A program made the position numbers and the translations under genes. Under the pieces are notes generated by a model, which was not told the DNA's origin, searched no databases, and worked only from the letters and a program-made list of their open reading frames with translations. 64,000 nucleotides of DNA from contig CALRRO020000022.1 in assembly GCA_943370595.1 (NCBI GenBank), positions 7,157 through 71,156 of the forward strand, written 5' to 3'. The stretch is from Piscinibacter sp943370595 (GTDB taxonomy: Bacteria; Pseudomonadota; Gammaproteobacteria; Burkholderiales; Burkholderiaceae_C). Position 1 is the stretch's first letter; every line of letters starts with the position of its first letter. This document shows, piece by piece, positions 26,258 through 39,389 of the stretch.

Positions 26258-29076
26258 CATGTCCGATTCGCCCCGCCTCCGAGCAGCTGGCCGAGGCCGG
26301 CCAGCACCTGCGCCACGTCGATCGGCTTGGTCCAGTAGTCGTCGAAGCCGGCGGCCAGCGCGGTGTCGATCTGCTCGGCCATCACGTCGGCCGACAGCGC
26401 GATGCAGCGCAGCGCACGCGTGCGTGAGTCTGCGCGCAGGCGGCGCACGACCTCGGCGCCGTTCATATCCGGCAGGTTCATGTCGATCAGCACCGCATCG
26501 GGCTGCAGCTCGGCGGCGCGCGCCAGACCCAGCTGCCCGCTGCCGACCACCTGCAGCGACCAGGCGGGCCGCAGCCGGAACACCTCCTGCATCAGCAGGG
26601 CGTTGAGCGGCTCGTCCTCGATGTAGAGCACGGCGCGCGGTGCCGTCCACGCCGCCGCCGGATCGACCGCAGGGCTTGCCGCCATCGCCTCCGCTCCGGC
26701 CGCCGCCTCGCTGGCCGCCAGCACGATGGCAAAGGTGGAGCCTTCGCCAGGCGTGCTCTGCACCTGCAGCTCGGCACCCATGCCGCGCGCCAGCTCGCGC
26801 GAGATGACCAGACCGAGCCCGCTGCCCGGCACGTCGCTGGCCTCGGCGCCGAGCCGCTCGAAGTGCTGGAACAGGCGTGCCTGCTGCTGCGCATCCAGGC
26901 CCGCACCCTCGTCGCGCACGGCGATGCGCACGCGCTCGCCCTGCGGCTCGATCTGCACGTGCACGGCGCCGCCGCGGCGGTTGTACTTGATCGCGTTGGA
27001 CAGCAGGTTCATCAGCACCTGCTCGAGCGCACGGCGCTCGGCGCGCACCCAGAAGGCGTGCACGCAGGCCTGCGGCAGGCGCACGCCGGTCTGGTCGGCC
27101 AGCGGCGCGATCAGTGCGAGGCAGCGCGACAGCACGGCCGCGGCGTCGACCGGCTCCAGCGCCAGCGAGCCCGCGCCGTGTTCGATGCGCGCCAGGTCGA
27201 GCACATCGTTGATCAGGTCGAGCAGATGCGCGCCGGCCTGCACCACGCTGTCGAGCCGGCGCTGCTGGTCCGGCGCCAGCGGCGCCTGGCGGTCCAGCGC
27301 CATCAGTTGCGCGAAGCCGAGGATGCCGTTCAGCGGCGTGCGCAGTTCGTGGCTCATGCGCGAGAGGAACTCGCTCTTCGCGCGGTTCGACTGCTCGGCG
27401 CTGTCCTTGTCCTGGCGCAGCCGTTCGGTCTCGGCCTGCTCGGTCACGTCGCGGCAGGTGGCGAGGATGCCGGTGGGCGCGCCATGCTCGTCGACCAGGG
27501 TCTGGCCGACGAACTCCAGCGTGCGCACGCTGCCGTCGGGCCGGCAGACCCGCGCGCGGTCGTTCAGTGCGCCGCGGCTGTCGATGGCGCGCCGGACGGA
27601 AGCCGCGGCGCGCTCGCGGTCCTCGGGGTGCATCGCGCCGACCCAGTCGTCCAGCGTGAAGCCGGGTGACGGGAAGGGCAGGCCGTGGTTGAAGCAGGCG
27701 CGTTCGTCGAAGTCCAGCCGGCCAGTGGCGAGGTGGAGTTCCGCCAGCCCCAGGCCGGTCGTGCGCGCGGCCATCTCCCAGCGCGCTTCGACGCGGCGCA
27801 GCGTCTGCTCGGTCTGCTGGCGCTCGGTCACGTCGGCGCTGAAGGCATGCCAGAGCGTCGCGCCATCGGTCAGCCGCTCGGGCGAGGCGCGGGTCTCGAT
27901 CCAGCGCGAGCGACCATCGGCCAGCGTGACGCGATAGGTGTCCTGCCACAGGCTCAGCGTCCGGGCCGATCTTGCGATGCCGTCGAGGACCCGCTCGCGA
28001 TCGTCCGCATGCACGATCTCGAAGGCATGGTCGGGGTTCGCCATCACCGCGTCGGCCGGCACGCCGAACACCGTCTCGACGCCGCGGCTCAGGTAGGGAA
28101 AGCCGATGCGGCCGTCCGGATGGCGCACGAACTGGAAAATCATGCCCGGGATCTGCGAGGACAGCTTGCGCAGCAGCTCGTCGTGCCGCGCCGCGCTGGT
28201 CTGCGCATCGACCTGCGCCGTCACGTCGCGTGCGGTGCCGCGCCAGCCGCGCAGTTGTCCGTCCTCGTCGACGATCGGCAGCGCGCTGCGCGACACCAGC
28301 AGGTGGCCGCGCGGCGTGCGCTTGGCGGTGACGACACGGCTGAAAGGCTGGCCGCGGCGCAGCAGATCGACGAGGCCGCGGGCCGGCTGCAGCGGTCGGC
28401 CCTGAGGGTCGAGCAACGGGGTGTCCTCGATGGCCCGGCCGAGCAGGGCCTCCGGCGGCATGCCGGTGATCGGCTCGAACAACCCCGAGATCCAGCGGTA
28501 GCGCAGCTCGGCGTCGAGCTCCCACATCCAGTCGCCGGAGGCGCGTGCGAGGTCGTGCAGCCGCGTGCGTTCCTCGTGCAGTGCGCGCAGGCGGCGCCGG
28601 CTGCGCAGCAGCTCCACGCCGATGCCGGCCAGGTCGATCAGGGCCTGCCGCTGCCGTTCGTCGAACTGGCGCGGTGCGACATCCATGACGGCCAGCGTGC
28701 CGAGCTTGCGGCCGTCGATGGCCAGCGGCATACCGGCGTAGAAGCGGATGCCGTCGTCCGCGACCACGTAGGGGTTGTCGCAGAAGCGGCTGTCGGCGCG
28801 CGTGTCGGGGATCACCAGCGGCCCGTCGCCAAGGATGGCGTGGGCGCAGAAGCTGTGCTCGCGCGGCACCTCGCGCAAGGCGAGGCCGTGTGCGGCCTTG
28901 AACCACTGCCGCGTCGAGTCGATCAGCGAGAACGAGCCGAATGCGCATCCGGTGGCCGCGGCTGCGGCGGCCGCCAGCGCGTCGTAGGCAGGCTCGTGGG
29001 GTGTGTCCAGCAGGCCCAGCTCGCGCAGCACGGCCAGGCGCGAAGACTCGTCGACGGGCAGCGGGAAGTCGGGCAT
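26257..29076 (-). CDS. Cytoplasmic hybrid histidine kinase: GAF, PAS repeats, HisKA, HATPase, receiver
   Basis: 939 residues with no membrane segment. Domain order: GAF (about 15-165, starting ESSRLAVLRELGLLDTPHE), about three PAS/PAC units (about 170-550), HisKA with SRMSHELRTPLNG carrying the phosphorylated His, and HATPase with an N box (NLLSNAIKYN) and G boxes (DEGAG, GSGLGLV). A C-terminal receiver (about 810-935) has LYIEDEP, the phospho-acceptor Asp in LIDMNLPDMNG and the Lys in YWTKPID. No DNA-binding output is present, so the signal must pass to another protein or stay internal. The gene stands alone; the neighbours give no partner regulator. Confidence 0.94.
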   Translation of the reverse strand: MPDFPLPVDESSRLAVLRELGLLDTPHEPAYDALAAAAAAATGCAFGSFSLIDSTRQWFKAAHGLALREVPREHSFCAHAILGDGPLVIPDTRADSRFCDNPYVVADDGIRFYAGMPLAIDGRKLGTLAVMDVAPRQFDERQRQALIDLAGIGVELLRSRRRLRALHEERTRLHDLARASGDWMWELDAELRYRWISGLFEPITGMPPEALLGRAIEDTPLLDPQGRPLQPARGLVDLLRRGQPFSRVVTAKRTPRGHLLVSRSALPIVDEDGQLRGWRGTARDVTAQVDAQTSAARHDELLRKLSSQIPGMIFQFVRHPDGRIGFPYLSRGVETVFGVPADAVMANPDHAFEIVHADDRERVLDGIARSARTLSLWQDTYRVTLADGRSRWIETRASPERLTDGATLWHAFSADVTERQQTEQTLRRVEARWEMAARTTGLGLAELHLATGRLDFDERACFNHGLPFPSPGFTLDDWVGAMHPEDRERAAASVRRAIDSRGALNDRARVCRPDGSVRTLEFVGQTLVDEHGAPTGILATCRDVTEQAETERLRQDKDSAEQSNRAKSEFLSRMSHELRTPLNGILGFAQLMALDRQAPLAPDQQRRLDSVVQAGAHLLDLINDVLDLARIEHGAGSLALEPVDAAAVLSRCLALIAPLADQTGVRLPQACVHAFWVRAERRALEQVLMNLLSNAIKYNRRGGAVHVQIEPQGERVRIAVRDEGAGLDAQQQARLFQHFERLGAEASDVPGSGLGLVISRELARGMGAELQVQSTPGEGSTFAIVLAASEAAAGAEAMAASPAVDPAAAWTAPRAVLYIEDEPLNALLMQEVFRLRPAWSLQVVGSGQLGLARAAELQPDAVLIDMNLPDMNGAEVVRRLRADSRTRALRCIALSADVMAEQIDTALAAGFDDYWTKPIDVAQVLAGLGQLLGGGANRT

Positions 29077-29118
29077 GGACGGCGCGAGAGGCTCGCGGCC
29101 ATTGTGGCCCAGCCGCCT

Positions 29119-29994
29119 TCAGCGCGGCGCGGCGATCGTCGGCAATCCGAACAGTCTTGCGCCATTTTCCCAGGCGATGCGCTTCGCCGCAGGCTCGGGC
29201 AGGTCGGCCAGCCAGCGCCGTGCATCGCCCATCAGGCCCTCGTAGCCGGCCCATCGCGCGTTGACCCAGGTGTCCGAGCCGACCAGGAAGCGGTCGCTGT
29301 GCGTGCTCAGCAGCGCCTTCCATTCGGCGCTCAGCCCGCCGCCGCCCTCGGTGAGGCCGGGCCGGTACGACAGCTCGCCCATCAGCTTCGGGTACTTCGC
29401 CAGCAGGGCTCGCACCCGCTCGGCCGGCGCGCCGCCGATGCCGGTGTGGGCCCAGATCAGCCGCGCATTCGGCGCGTGCGCCATCAGCAGGTCGATCGCG
29501 CTGTCGTCCACGTGCGCGAGCACTGCCAGGTCCTTCGCCTCTGCCAGCTGCATCAGCTTGCGTGCCACCGGGCCGTTGGCATTGGCGCTGTCGTAGAGGT
29601 GGAACTCGCCGAGGCCGCGGTAGGGGCCGGCCGCGGTGCCGGCGGCGAGTTCCTTCAGCACCATCTCGTGGATGCTCTCGTCGCGGAACCAGTTCGAGTA
29701 GTCGTCGCGGTTGCGGTAGAGGCGAATGAAGGGCACCACCGTCACGCCGGCCGCCGCCGTCTTCTCGCGCGCGCTGGCCAGCGACTTGGTGCCGTCGTTG
29801 GGCCGGCTGTTGGCGATGATGGCGCGCACGCCGCTGCGCTGCATGCGGCCCAGCGCGTCGTCGACCGGATGCGCCGACATCCAGGCCTCGTCGTTGTAGT
29901 GCAGGTGGGCGTCGAAGATCGGGCCCGTGTAGGACTGGGCCTGCGCCGCGGCGGCGGCCGCCCACACGATGGCCGTCAGCAGGGCGCGGCGCAT
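29119..29994 (-). CDS. Exported amidohydrolase-family metal-dependent hydrolase
   Basis: 291 residues from ATG 29994, giving a signal peptide (MRRALLTAIVWAAAAAAQAQ) before IFDAHLHYND, the H-x-H metal motif of amidohydrolase_2 TIM barrels. Further active-site candidates are VLAHVDD, LIWAHTGIGG and VGSDTWV (terminal Asp). The family includes decarboxylases and hydrolases of cyclic or aromatic compounds; the substrate is unknown. It lies 5 bases after the stop of the DsbA-fold isomerase gene and is probably co-transcribed with it. Confidence 0.88.
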   Translation of the reverse strand: MRRALLTAIVWAAAAAAQAQSYTGPIFDAHLHYNDEAWMSAHPVDDALGRMQRSGVRAIIANSRPNDGTKSLASAREKTAAAGVTVVPFIRLYRNRDDYSNWFRDESIHEMVLKELAAGTAAGPYRGLGEFHLYDSANANGPVARKLMQLAEAKDLAVLAHVDDSAIDLLMAHAPNARLIWAHTGIGGAPAERVRALLAKYPKLMGELSYRPGLTEGGGGLSAEWKALLSTHSDRFLVGSDTWVNARWAGYEGLMGDARRWLADLPEPAAKRIAWENGARLFGLPTIAAPR

Positions 29995-29999
29995 TCCGA

Positions 30000-30605
30000 T
30001 CAGGCCTTCGCGAGGCGGCGCTGCAGGAAGTCGAGCCGGTCCTGGCCCCAGAACAGCTCGCCCTCGACCACGTAGCTCGGCGCGCCGAACACGCCGGCAT
30101 CGATGGCGCGCTGGGTGTCGCGTTCGTAGCGCACGTGCACGGCCTGGCTCATCGAGTCGTCCAGCCGGCGCGCCGGCAGGCCTTCTTCCGCGACGATGGT
30201 GGCCAGGTCGCGCGCGTCGGCGATGTTGCGCTCGTCGACCCACACGCCACGCAGGATGCGCGCGGCGATGCGCATCGCCGCGTCGCTGCCGTCGTGCATG
30301 TCGACCGCGATGATCAGCTTGGCGGCATCGTCGGCATTGACCGGGAAGTACTTCGGCTGCAGCACGATCGGCTGGCCGAGGAACTCGCTGAAGCGCTTCA
30401 GCTCGACGAGCCGGTAGGCCTGGCGCTGCGGCGCACGCTTGGCCAGCGGCAGCCCGCCGGAGACCGGGAAGACCTTGCCGCCCAGGTCCACCGGCAGCAC
30501 GTTGATGCTGGCGCCCGCCGCCTTGGCGATCTGTGCGAAGCGCTCGTGGCCGAGGTAGGTCCACGGCGAGTTGGGGGCGAAGTAGTAGTCCACCGTCAGC
30601 GCCAT
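30000..30605 (-). CDS. 2-hydroxychromene-2-carboxylate isomerase/DsbA-like thioredoxin-fold protein
   Basis: 201 residues. The start at 30605 has a strong ribosome site (GGAGGAGACC) and gives VDYYFAPNSPWTYLGHERF, the glutathione-site signature of HCCA isomerases with Ser in place of the DsbA Cys. The C-terminal AGVFGAPSYVVEGELFWGQ and RLDFL are equally typical. HCCA isomerase is a glutathione-dependent enzyme of naphthalene degradation, but most chromosomal homologues have other, unknown substrates. No aromatic-degradation genes are nearby. Confidence 0.9.
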   Translation of the reverse strand: MALTVDYYFAPNSPWTYLGHERFAQIAKAAGASINVLPVDLGGKVFPVSGGLPLAKRAPQRQAYRLVELKRFSEFLGQPIVLQPKYFPVNADDAAKLIIAVDMHDGSDAAMRIAARILRGVWVDERNIADARDLATIVAEEGLPARRLDDSMSQAVHVRYERDTQRAIDAGVFGAPSYVVEGELFWGQDRLDFLQRRLAKA

Positions 30606-30686
30606 CGCGGTCTCCTCCGGGTTGTCGTGAGGGCGCAGTCTAGCCACGCCGGGGAAGACCCTGCGCCAGCCCCGGTCAGAACGAGG

Positions 30687-33587
<2,901 letters not shown>

Positions 33588-33611
33588 CGACGGCGCTGGC
33601 GGCAAACCGCC

Positions 33612-33625
33612 CATGATAGCGACGC
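33612..33625 (-). promoter_or_regulatory. Putative -10 region of uvrA
   Basis: The minus strand reads GCGTCGCTATCATG, the same 14-mer found upstream of moaC. TATCAT would act as the -10, placing transcription start about 20 bases before the chosen uvrA ATG. No LexA-type CTG-N10-CAG box is obvious. Confidence 0.45.
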
Positions 33626-33641
33626 GCGCTGTCGCGAGCTG

Positions 33642-34718
33642 TCAGGGCCCCAGCGCGTCGAGCGAACCCTGCAGCGTGGACACGGCCCCGCGCGAGAGTT
33701 CGGCCGACTCGGTCTTGCCGCCGCGCGTCAGCCGCATGCCGTTTGGGCCGATGCGCAGCACCGCGCGCACTACACCGCCGCGGGTGAAGCGCAGCGTGGT
33801 GGTGGCGTTGTCCGGCCCGACGGCGCCGGGCAGCCAGACGGTGCGCGAGGCGCGGTCGGCCTGCGCGATCCAGTTCTCCATGGCCGCGTCCATCGGGCGG
33901 GCATCGCCGTCGTCGCGCTGCCAGGTCCAGGCGTCGGCCTGGCGGCGGATCTCGAAGCGCAGGTTGCTCAGGCTGGGAGTCTCGATGTACGACGAGGCAG
34001 CAGCAGACGGCGGCAGCGCGGCAGCGGTCATGCGGGCTGCGGCGGTGTCGCGGCGCTCCGCGGTCGCTTCGCGTTCGCGCGCGGCGCTGTCGGCCGCGAT
34101 GCCGGGTGCGGGCGCCTGGGCGATTGCCGCAGCGGGCGCGGCCGGTGCCGGCGTCGCAGGGGCTGCGGCCACCATGGGCGGCGGCGCCTCGGCTTTCGCG
34201 GCCGCCGGTGGCGCGGCGCCGGTTGCAGATCTGAGCTTGTTCTGGTCCGTCTCGGCCAGCACCGGTGCAGCGGCCCGCTTTGCAGCGTCGGGCAGGCCGG
34301 CCGGTGCCGGTGCCGCCGCCTCTGCCGGCGTGGCCGTGGCGCTCGGGGCGGGTGCGGTCGCCACCGACGTGTCTTCCCGTGGCGGCAGCGCCTCCTCGAT
34401 CGGGCGGTCCCACCACATCACGCCGACCACGGTGGCCACCATCAGGCCGGCGAAACCCGCCGCCACTGGCGGCCGGGCGAGCCACGACCACCACGCCGCG
34501 AGTGTCTGCCCGAAGCCGCCCGACGCGGGCGCCGACGGCAAGGGCACCGCCGGCGACGGCTTGCGCTCTGCGCGCGGCGCCACCGCGGCACGGCCCATGC
34601 GCAGGATGGTCTCGTTCAGCTTGGGCGGCGGGCTGGCCTCCGCGTCGGGTGCATGGCGCAGTGCCTCGCGCAGCCAGGCGTCGCGCGGCAAGTCGTCGCC
34701 GCTGTCGTGTTCGCTCAT
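33642..34718 (-). CDS. Membrane-anchored partner of the ECF sigma factor (anti-sigma-like)
   Basis: 358 residues, overlapping the sigma-factor stop (ATGA). The cytoplasmic N-terminus (about 1-85: DAWLREALRHAPDAEASPPPKLNETIL) has the length and composition of an anti-sigma segment but no HxxxCxxC zinc motif. One membrane helix (about 86-107, PPVAAGFAGLMVATVVGVMWW) leads to an Ala/Pro-rich periplasmic linker (about 120-240). A compact C-terminal domain (about 250-358) resembles no family I know. The position and topology support an anti-sigma role; this is inference. Confidence 0.75.
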   Translation of the reverse strand: MSEHDSGDDLPRDAWLREALRHAPDAEASPPPKLNETILRMGRAAVAPRAERKPSPAVPLPSAPASGGFGQTLAAWWSWLARPPVAAGFAGLMVATVVGVMWWDRPIEEALPPREDTSVATAPAPSATATPAEAAAPAPAGLPDAAKRAAAPVLAETDQNKLRSATGAAPPAAAKAEAPPPMVAAAPATPAPAAPAAAIAQAPAPGIAADSAAREREATAERRDTAAARMTAAALPPSAAASSYIETPSLSNLRFEIRRQADAWTWQRDDGDARPMDAAMENWIAQADRASRTVWLPGAVGPDNATTTLRFTRGGVVRAVLRIGPNGMRLTRGGKTESAELSRGAVSTLQGSLDALGP

Positions 34719-35341
34719 CGCGAGGACTCCGGCGCGAGGTAGGCGCCCATGCAGGCGCGCAGCTTGGCCATCGCATAGCGCAGCCGCGTCTTCGCGGTCT
34801 CGAAGCCGACCTCCAGCGCATGCGCCACGTCGGCCAGCGGCAGGCCGTCGTCGTGGTGCAGCAGGAAGGCGCTGCGCTGCGCCAGCGGCAACTCGTCCAG
34901 GCAGGCCAGCAGTTTCTCGCCGGCGCGGCGCCAGAAGGCGAGTTCATCGCCCTGCAGCGTCGACGAGGCCGGCGCGGGCCAGTGCTGCCAGGCGGTGGCG
35001 TCGGGTTGCCAGGGCTCGCCGTCCTCGCCCTCGTGGGCATCGATCGCCACCTCGCGGCCGCTCTTGCGCAACAGGTCGATGGCACGGTGGTGGGCCAGCG
35101 TGAACAGCCAGGTGCGGAAGCTCGCGCCCTGCGGCTGCCAGCGTGCGCGTGCCTGCACCACGCGCAGCCAGGTGTCCTGGAACACCTCGTCGGCCTGCGC
35201 CGCATTCGCCGTGCCGAGCAGCCGGCGCACGAAGCGGTACAGCGCCAGGCGGTGGCGCTCGTAGAGCTGCTCGAACGCGGCCGCCTCGCCGCGCACGTAG
35301 GCAGCCATCAGCGTGTCGTCGTCGTCGGGCGTGGCGCTCAT
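34715..35341 (-). CDS. ECF-type RNA polymerase sigma factor
   Basis: 208 residues. Region 2 contains LYERHRLALYRFVRRLLG, DEVFQDTWLRVVQ and FRTWLFTLAHHRAIDLLR; region 4 contains LDELPLAQRSAFLLHHDDGLPLADVA (split here by the usual helix-turn-helix VAHALEVGFETAKTRLRYAMAKLR). The start MSATPDDDD at 35341 is preferred over ATG 35362 because the apparent promoter places transcription start at about 35362. The sigma factor probably reads the twin promoter motif at 35369-35399 and 35445-35475, so it would activate its own operon and the divergent VWA gene. Confidence 0.93.
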   Translation of the reverse strand: MSATPDDDDTLMAAYVRGEAAAFEQLYERHRLALYRFVRRLLGTANAAQADEVFQDTWLRVVQARARWQPQGASFRTWLFTLAHHRAIDLLRKSGREVAIDAHEGEDGEPWQPDATAWQHWPAPASSTLQGDELAFWRRAGEKLLACLDELPLAQRSAFLLHHDDGLPLADVAHALEVGFETAKTRLRYAMAKLRACMGAYLAPESSR

Positions 35342-35368
35342 CGGGGTGGGAGTCTGCCTCATCCGCTG

Positions 35369-35399
35369 CTGATACGGCCGGCAGGCCGCCGTGGGGTGA
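35369..35399 (-). promoter_or_regulatory. ECF-type promoter of the sigma/anti-sigma operon
   Basis: The minus strand reads TCACCCC, 15 bases, CCGTATCAG. The same two blocks with exactly the same spacing occur on the plus strand at 35445. The -10 block ends about 7 bases before the predicted start of transcription and about 28 bases before the sigma ATG. Confidence 0.75.
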
Positions 35400-35444
35400 T
35401 CTCCATTTGTAGTGCCGGCGCCACCCTGCACCTTCGCGCCGCGG

Positions 35445-35475
35445 TCACCCCGTTTCCGCATCCGGCCCGTATCAG
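35445..35475 (+). promoter_or_regulatory. ECF-type promoter of the VWA lipoprotein operon
   Basis: TCACCCC at 35445-35451 and CCGTATCAG at 35467-35475, separated by 15 bases, as in the divergent copy. The ATG of the VWA gene is 35 bases downstream, preceded by GGAGAA. Confidence 0.75.
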
Positions 35476-35510
35476 CCCTCGCCCCTTTCCAACACCTTCA
35501 GGAGAACCCG

Positions 35511-37016
35511 ATGGGAGCGAACCGATTGATTCCGATCCGAACGCTGGCTGCCCCGCTGACGGCGGCGCTGGCCCTGCTGGCCGCCTGCGCGATGGTCGAG
35601 TCGCCCACTGCCCACGCGGCAACGTCCGGCGCCTGGCCGCCGCCGTGGTCCGAGACGCCGCCTTCGGCGCAGGACTTCATGCAACCCGTGTTCGACGCCC
35701 CCAGCGCCAGCCACTGCCGCCGCCTGCCGACCACCCGCGAGGTGCCCGGCGGCAGCGGCCAGCACGGACTCCGCAGCCGCGGCGCCGAGCGAGACGACCT
35801 GGCCTCCGCGCCGGCCGACGCGCGCCTGATGCACCGCGCCGAATCGGCCAAGAGCGCCGCGCCCAGCGCACCGGGCCTGGCCGCCGCGCCGGCCGCGCGC
35901 GAAGCGTCCACCGACGCCGCGCCCGTGCAGTCCGCGCCAGCGCCGGAGTCACGACGTCCGATCCTGCCGCGCAACGAGACCGTCACCGCCGGCATGGTCG
36001 ACGACAACGCCGACTTCGGCGAGTACCTCGCCTACCGCCAGCGCAACGCCGGGCTGCCGGTGCGTGATCGCGACGTGGCCGAGCGCTACCTGCTCGAGGT
36101 GACCGACAGTGCCGGCCGCCCGGTGCACGACGCCGAGGTCGCAGTGCAGCGCGCGGGCCGCCACGCGCCGCTGATGTGGGCCCGCACCGACACCGCCGGG
36201 CGCGTCTGGCTGCACCCGCGTGCCTTCCTCGCGCCCGACGTGTCCGACCGCACGCTGGGCATCGCGGTGCGCAAGGGCGCGGCCTGGTCGCGCACGACGC
36301 TGGTCCGCGGCGAGCGTGCCGCGCTGCAGGTGAAGCTCGGCCAGGCCAGCGTGGTGCAGCGGCCGCGCCTGGACCTGGTGTTCCTGATCGACGCCACCGG
36401 CTCGATGGGCGACGAGATCGCCAAGCTGAAGGCGTCGATGCGCGCCATGTCGCAGCAGATCTCGCAGCTGCCCGGCCAGCCGGACATCTGCTACGGCCTG
36501 GTGGCCTACCGCGACCGCGGCGACGCCTTCCTGACCCGCACGCACGATTTCACCGATGACCTCGGCGCCTTCCAGGGCGTGCTGGCGCGCGTGCAGGCCG
36601 GCGGCGGCGGCGACAAGCCCGAGGCGCTCAACGAGGCGCTGCACGAGACGGTGCATGGCCTGAGCTGGCGCAGCGACGCGGCCCGCATGGTGGTGCTGGT
36701 GGCGGATGCCGCGCCGCACCTCGACTACGCGGGCCCGCAGTACGACGTCGACATGCAGGCCGCACTGGCCAAGGGCATCAAGCTGTTCGCCGTCGGCGCC
36801 AGCGGGCTGGAGCCAGAGGGCGAGTACATCTACCGGCAGATGGCGCAGTACACCGCCGGGCGCTTCGTCTTCCTGACCTACAAGGACGCCGCCGACCCCG
36901 GCAGCGGCCCGGGCACGAAGACCGTGCACGACGTGCAGAACTACTCGGTGCAGACGCTCGACAGGCTGGTGGTCAAGCTGGTCGGTGACGAACTGGCACG
37001 CCTGCCGCGCGGCTGA
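35511..37016 (+). CDS. VWA-domain lipoprotein, divergent from the ECF sigma operon
   Basis: 501 residues; ATG 35511 follows AGGAGAACCCG. A lipoprotein signal ends with L-A-A-C26 followed by Ala, so the protein is probably sorted to the outer membrane. A long low-complexity region (about 30-165) leads to a carboxypeptidase-regulatory-like beta domain (about 195-270, LLEVTDSAGRPVHDAEVAVQ). A von Willebrand A domain follows (about 285-495), with the metal site LVFLIDATGSMGDE (D294) and later GGGGDKPEAL and VLVADAAPH. VWA domains mediate metal-dependent protein contacts. Control by the adjacent ECF factor suggests an envelope-stress function. Confidence 0.92.
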   Translation: MGANRLIPIRTLAAPLTAALALLAACAMVESPTAHAATSGAWPPPWSETPPSAQDFMQPVFDAPSASHCRRLPTTREVPGGSGQHGLRSRGAERDDLASAPADARLMHRAESAKSAAPSAPGLAAAPAAREASTDAAPVQSAPAPESRRPILPRNETVTAGMVDDNADFGEYLAYRQRNAGLPVRDRDVAERYLLEVTDSAGRPVHDAEVAVQRAGRHAPLMWARTDTAGRVWLHPRAFLAPDVSDRTLGIAVRKGAAWSRTTLVRGERAALQVKLGQASVVQRPRLDLVFLIDATGSMGDEIAKLKASMRAMSQQISQLPGQPDICYGLVAYRDRGDAFLTRTHDFTDDLGAFQGVLARVQAGGGGDKPEALNEALHETVHGLSWRSDAARMVVLVADAAPHLDYAGPQYDVDMQAALAKGIKLFAVGASGLEPEGEYIYRQMAQYTAGRFVFLTYKDAADPGSGPGTKTVHDVQNYSVQTLDRLVVKLVGDELARLPRG

Positions 37017-37032
37017 TGCGTACCATCGCGGC

Positions 37033-37419
37033 ATGAAGCGCCTCGCCGCCGCCTTGACGCTGGTCACCCCGCTGCTGCTCGCCGGCTGCGGCGGCGGGCT
37101 GTACATCGGCTGGGGCGGCGGTGACGACGATGGCGACCCCTCGGTCAGCATCACCAGCGCGCAGGCGAGCGTCGCTGCCGGTGGCGTGCTGCGCGTCGCG
37201 GCGGCGGCGTCGGACGACAGCGGCATCGACAGCGTCGCGTTCTACCGTCTCGATGGAGACATCGCGACGCGGCTGGGCAGCGACGGCGGCGAACCCTACC
37301 AGTGGGACATCGCCGTGCCGGCCGATGGCCGCAGCGCGGTCAGCGTGTTTGCGCGGGCGCGCGACAACTGGGGCAACGAAGCCGACAGCGCGCTGCTGAC
37401 GGTGCCGGTGGTCCGCTAA
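37033..37419 (+). CDS. Small Ig-like-domain lipoprotein
   Basis: 128 residues. The ATG at 37033 gives MKRLAAALTLVTPLLLAGC, a clear lipobox, followed by a Gly/Asp-rich linker. One Ig-like beta domain (about 42-128) has VSITSAQASVAAGGVLRVAAAASDD and VSVFARARDNWGNEA-type strands (cited in parts), as in bacterial Ig/cadherin-like repeats. It starts 16 bases after the VWA lipoprotein gene and is probably in the same ECF-controlled transcript. The exact function is unknown. Confidence 0.85.
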   Translation: MKRLAAALTLVTPLLLAGCGGGLYIGWGGGDDDGDPSVSITSAQASVAAGGVLRVAAAASDDSGIDSVAFYRLDGDIATRLGSDGGEPYQWDIAVPADGRSAVSVFARARDNWGNEADSALLTVPVVR

Positions 37420-37426
37420 GCCCCGG

Positions 37427-39295
<1,869 letters not shown>

Positions 39296-39353
39296 GGCGG
39301 GAGGCAGCAGGGGCGCGAAGCGCGGACGCCCGATGTTACGGGAGCGGGCTGCG

Positions 39354-39389
39354 GCCCCCGCGCCGCCCGACTCCCGGCAGCGCGGGGGC
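39354..39389 (-). terminator. Strong GC hairpin at the 3' end of the 39389-39874 lipoprotein gene
   Basis: 14-base arms (39376-39389 and 39354-39367) pair with a single G-U and an 8-base loop, starting at the stop codon. No T-tract follows, so it may be a transcript-end stabiliser rather than a classical terminator. Confidence 0.45.

Noticed and set aside
26132..30100. Very long open frame in another register over the histidine kinase and amidohydrolase genes
   Set aside because: It has the Arg/Pro/Ala-rich composition of a GC-rich shadow frame, no conserved motif, and is explained by the recognised genes.
35341..35362. ECF sigma start at ATG 35362
   Set aside because: It coincides with the predicted transcription start from the conserved promoter motif; ATG 35341 leaves a leader.
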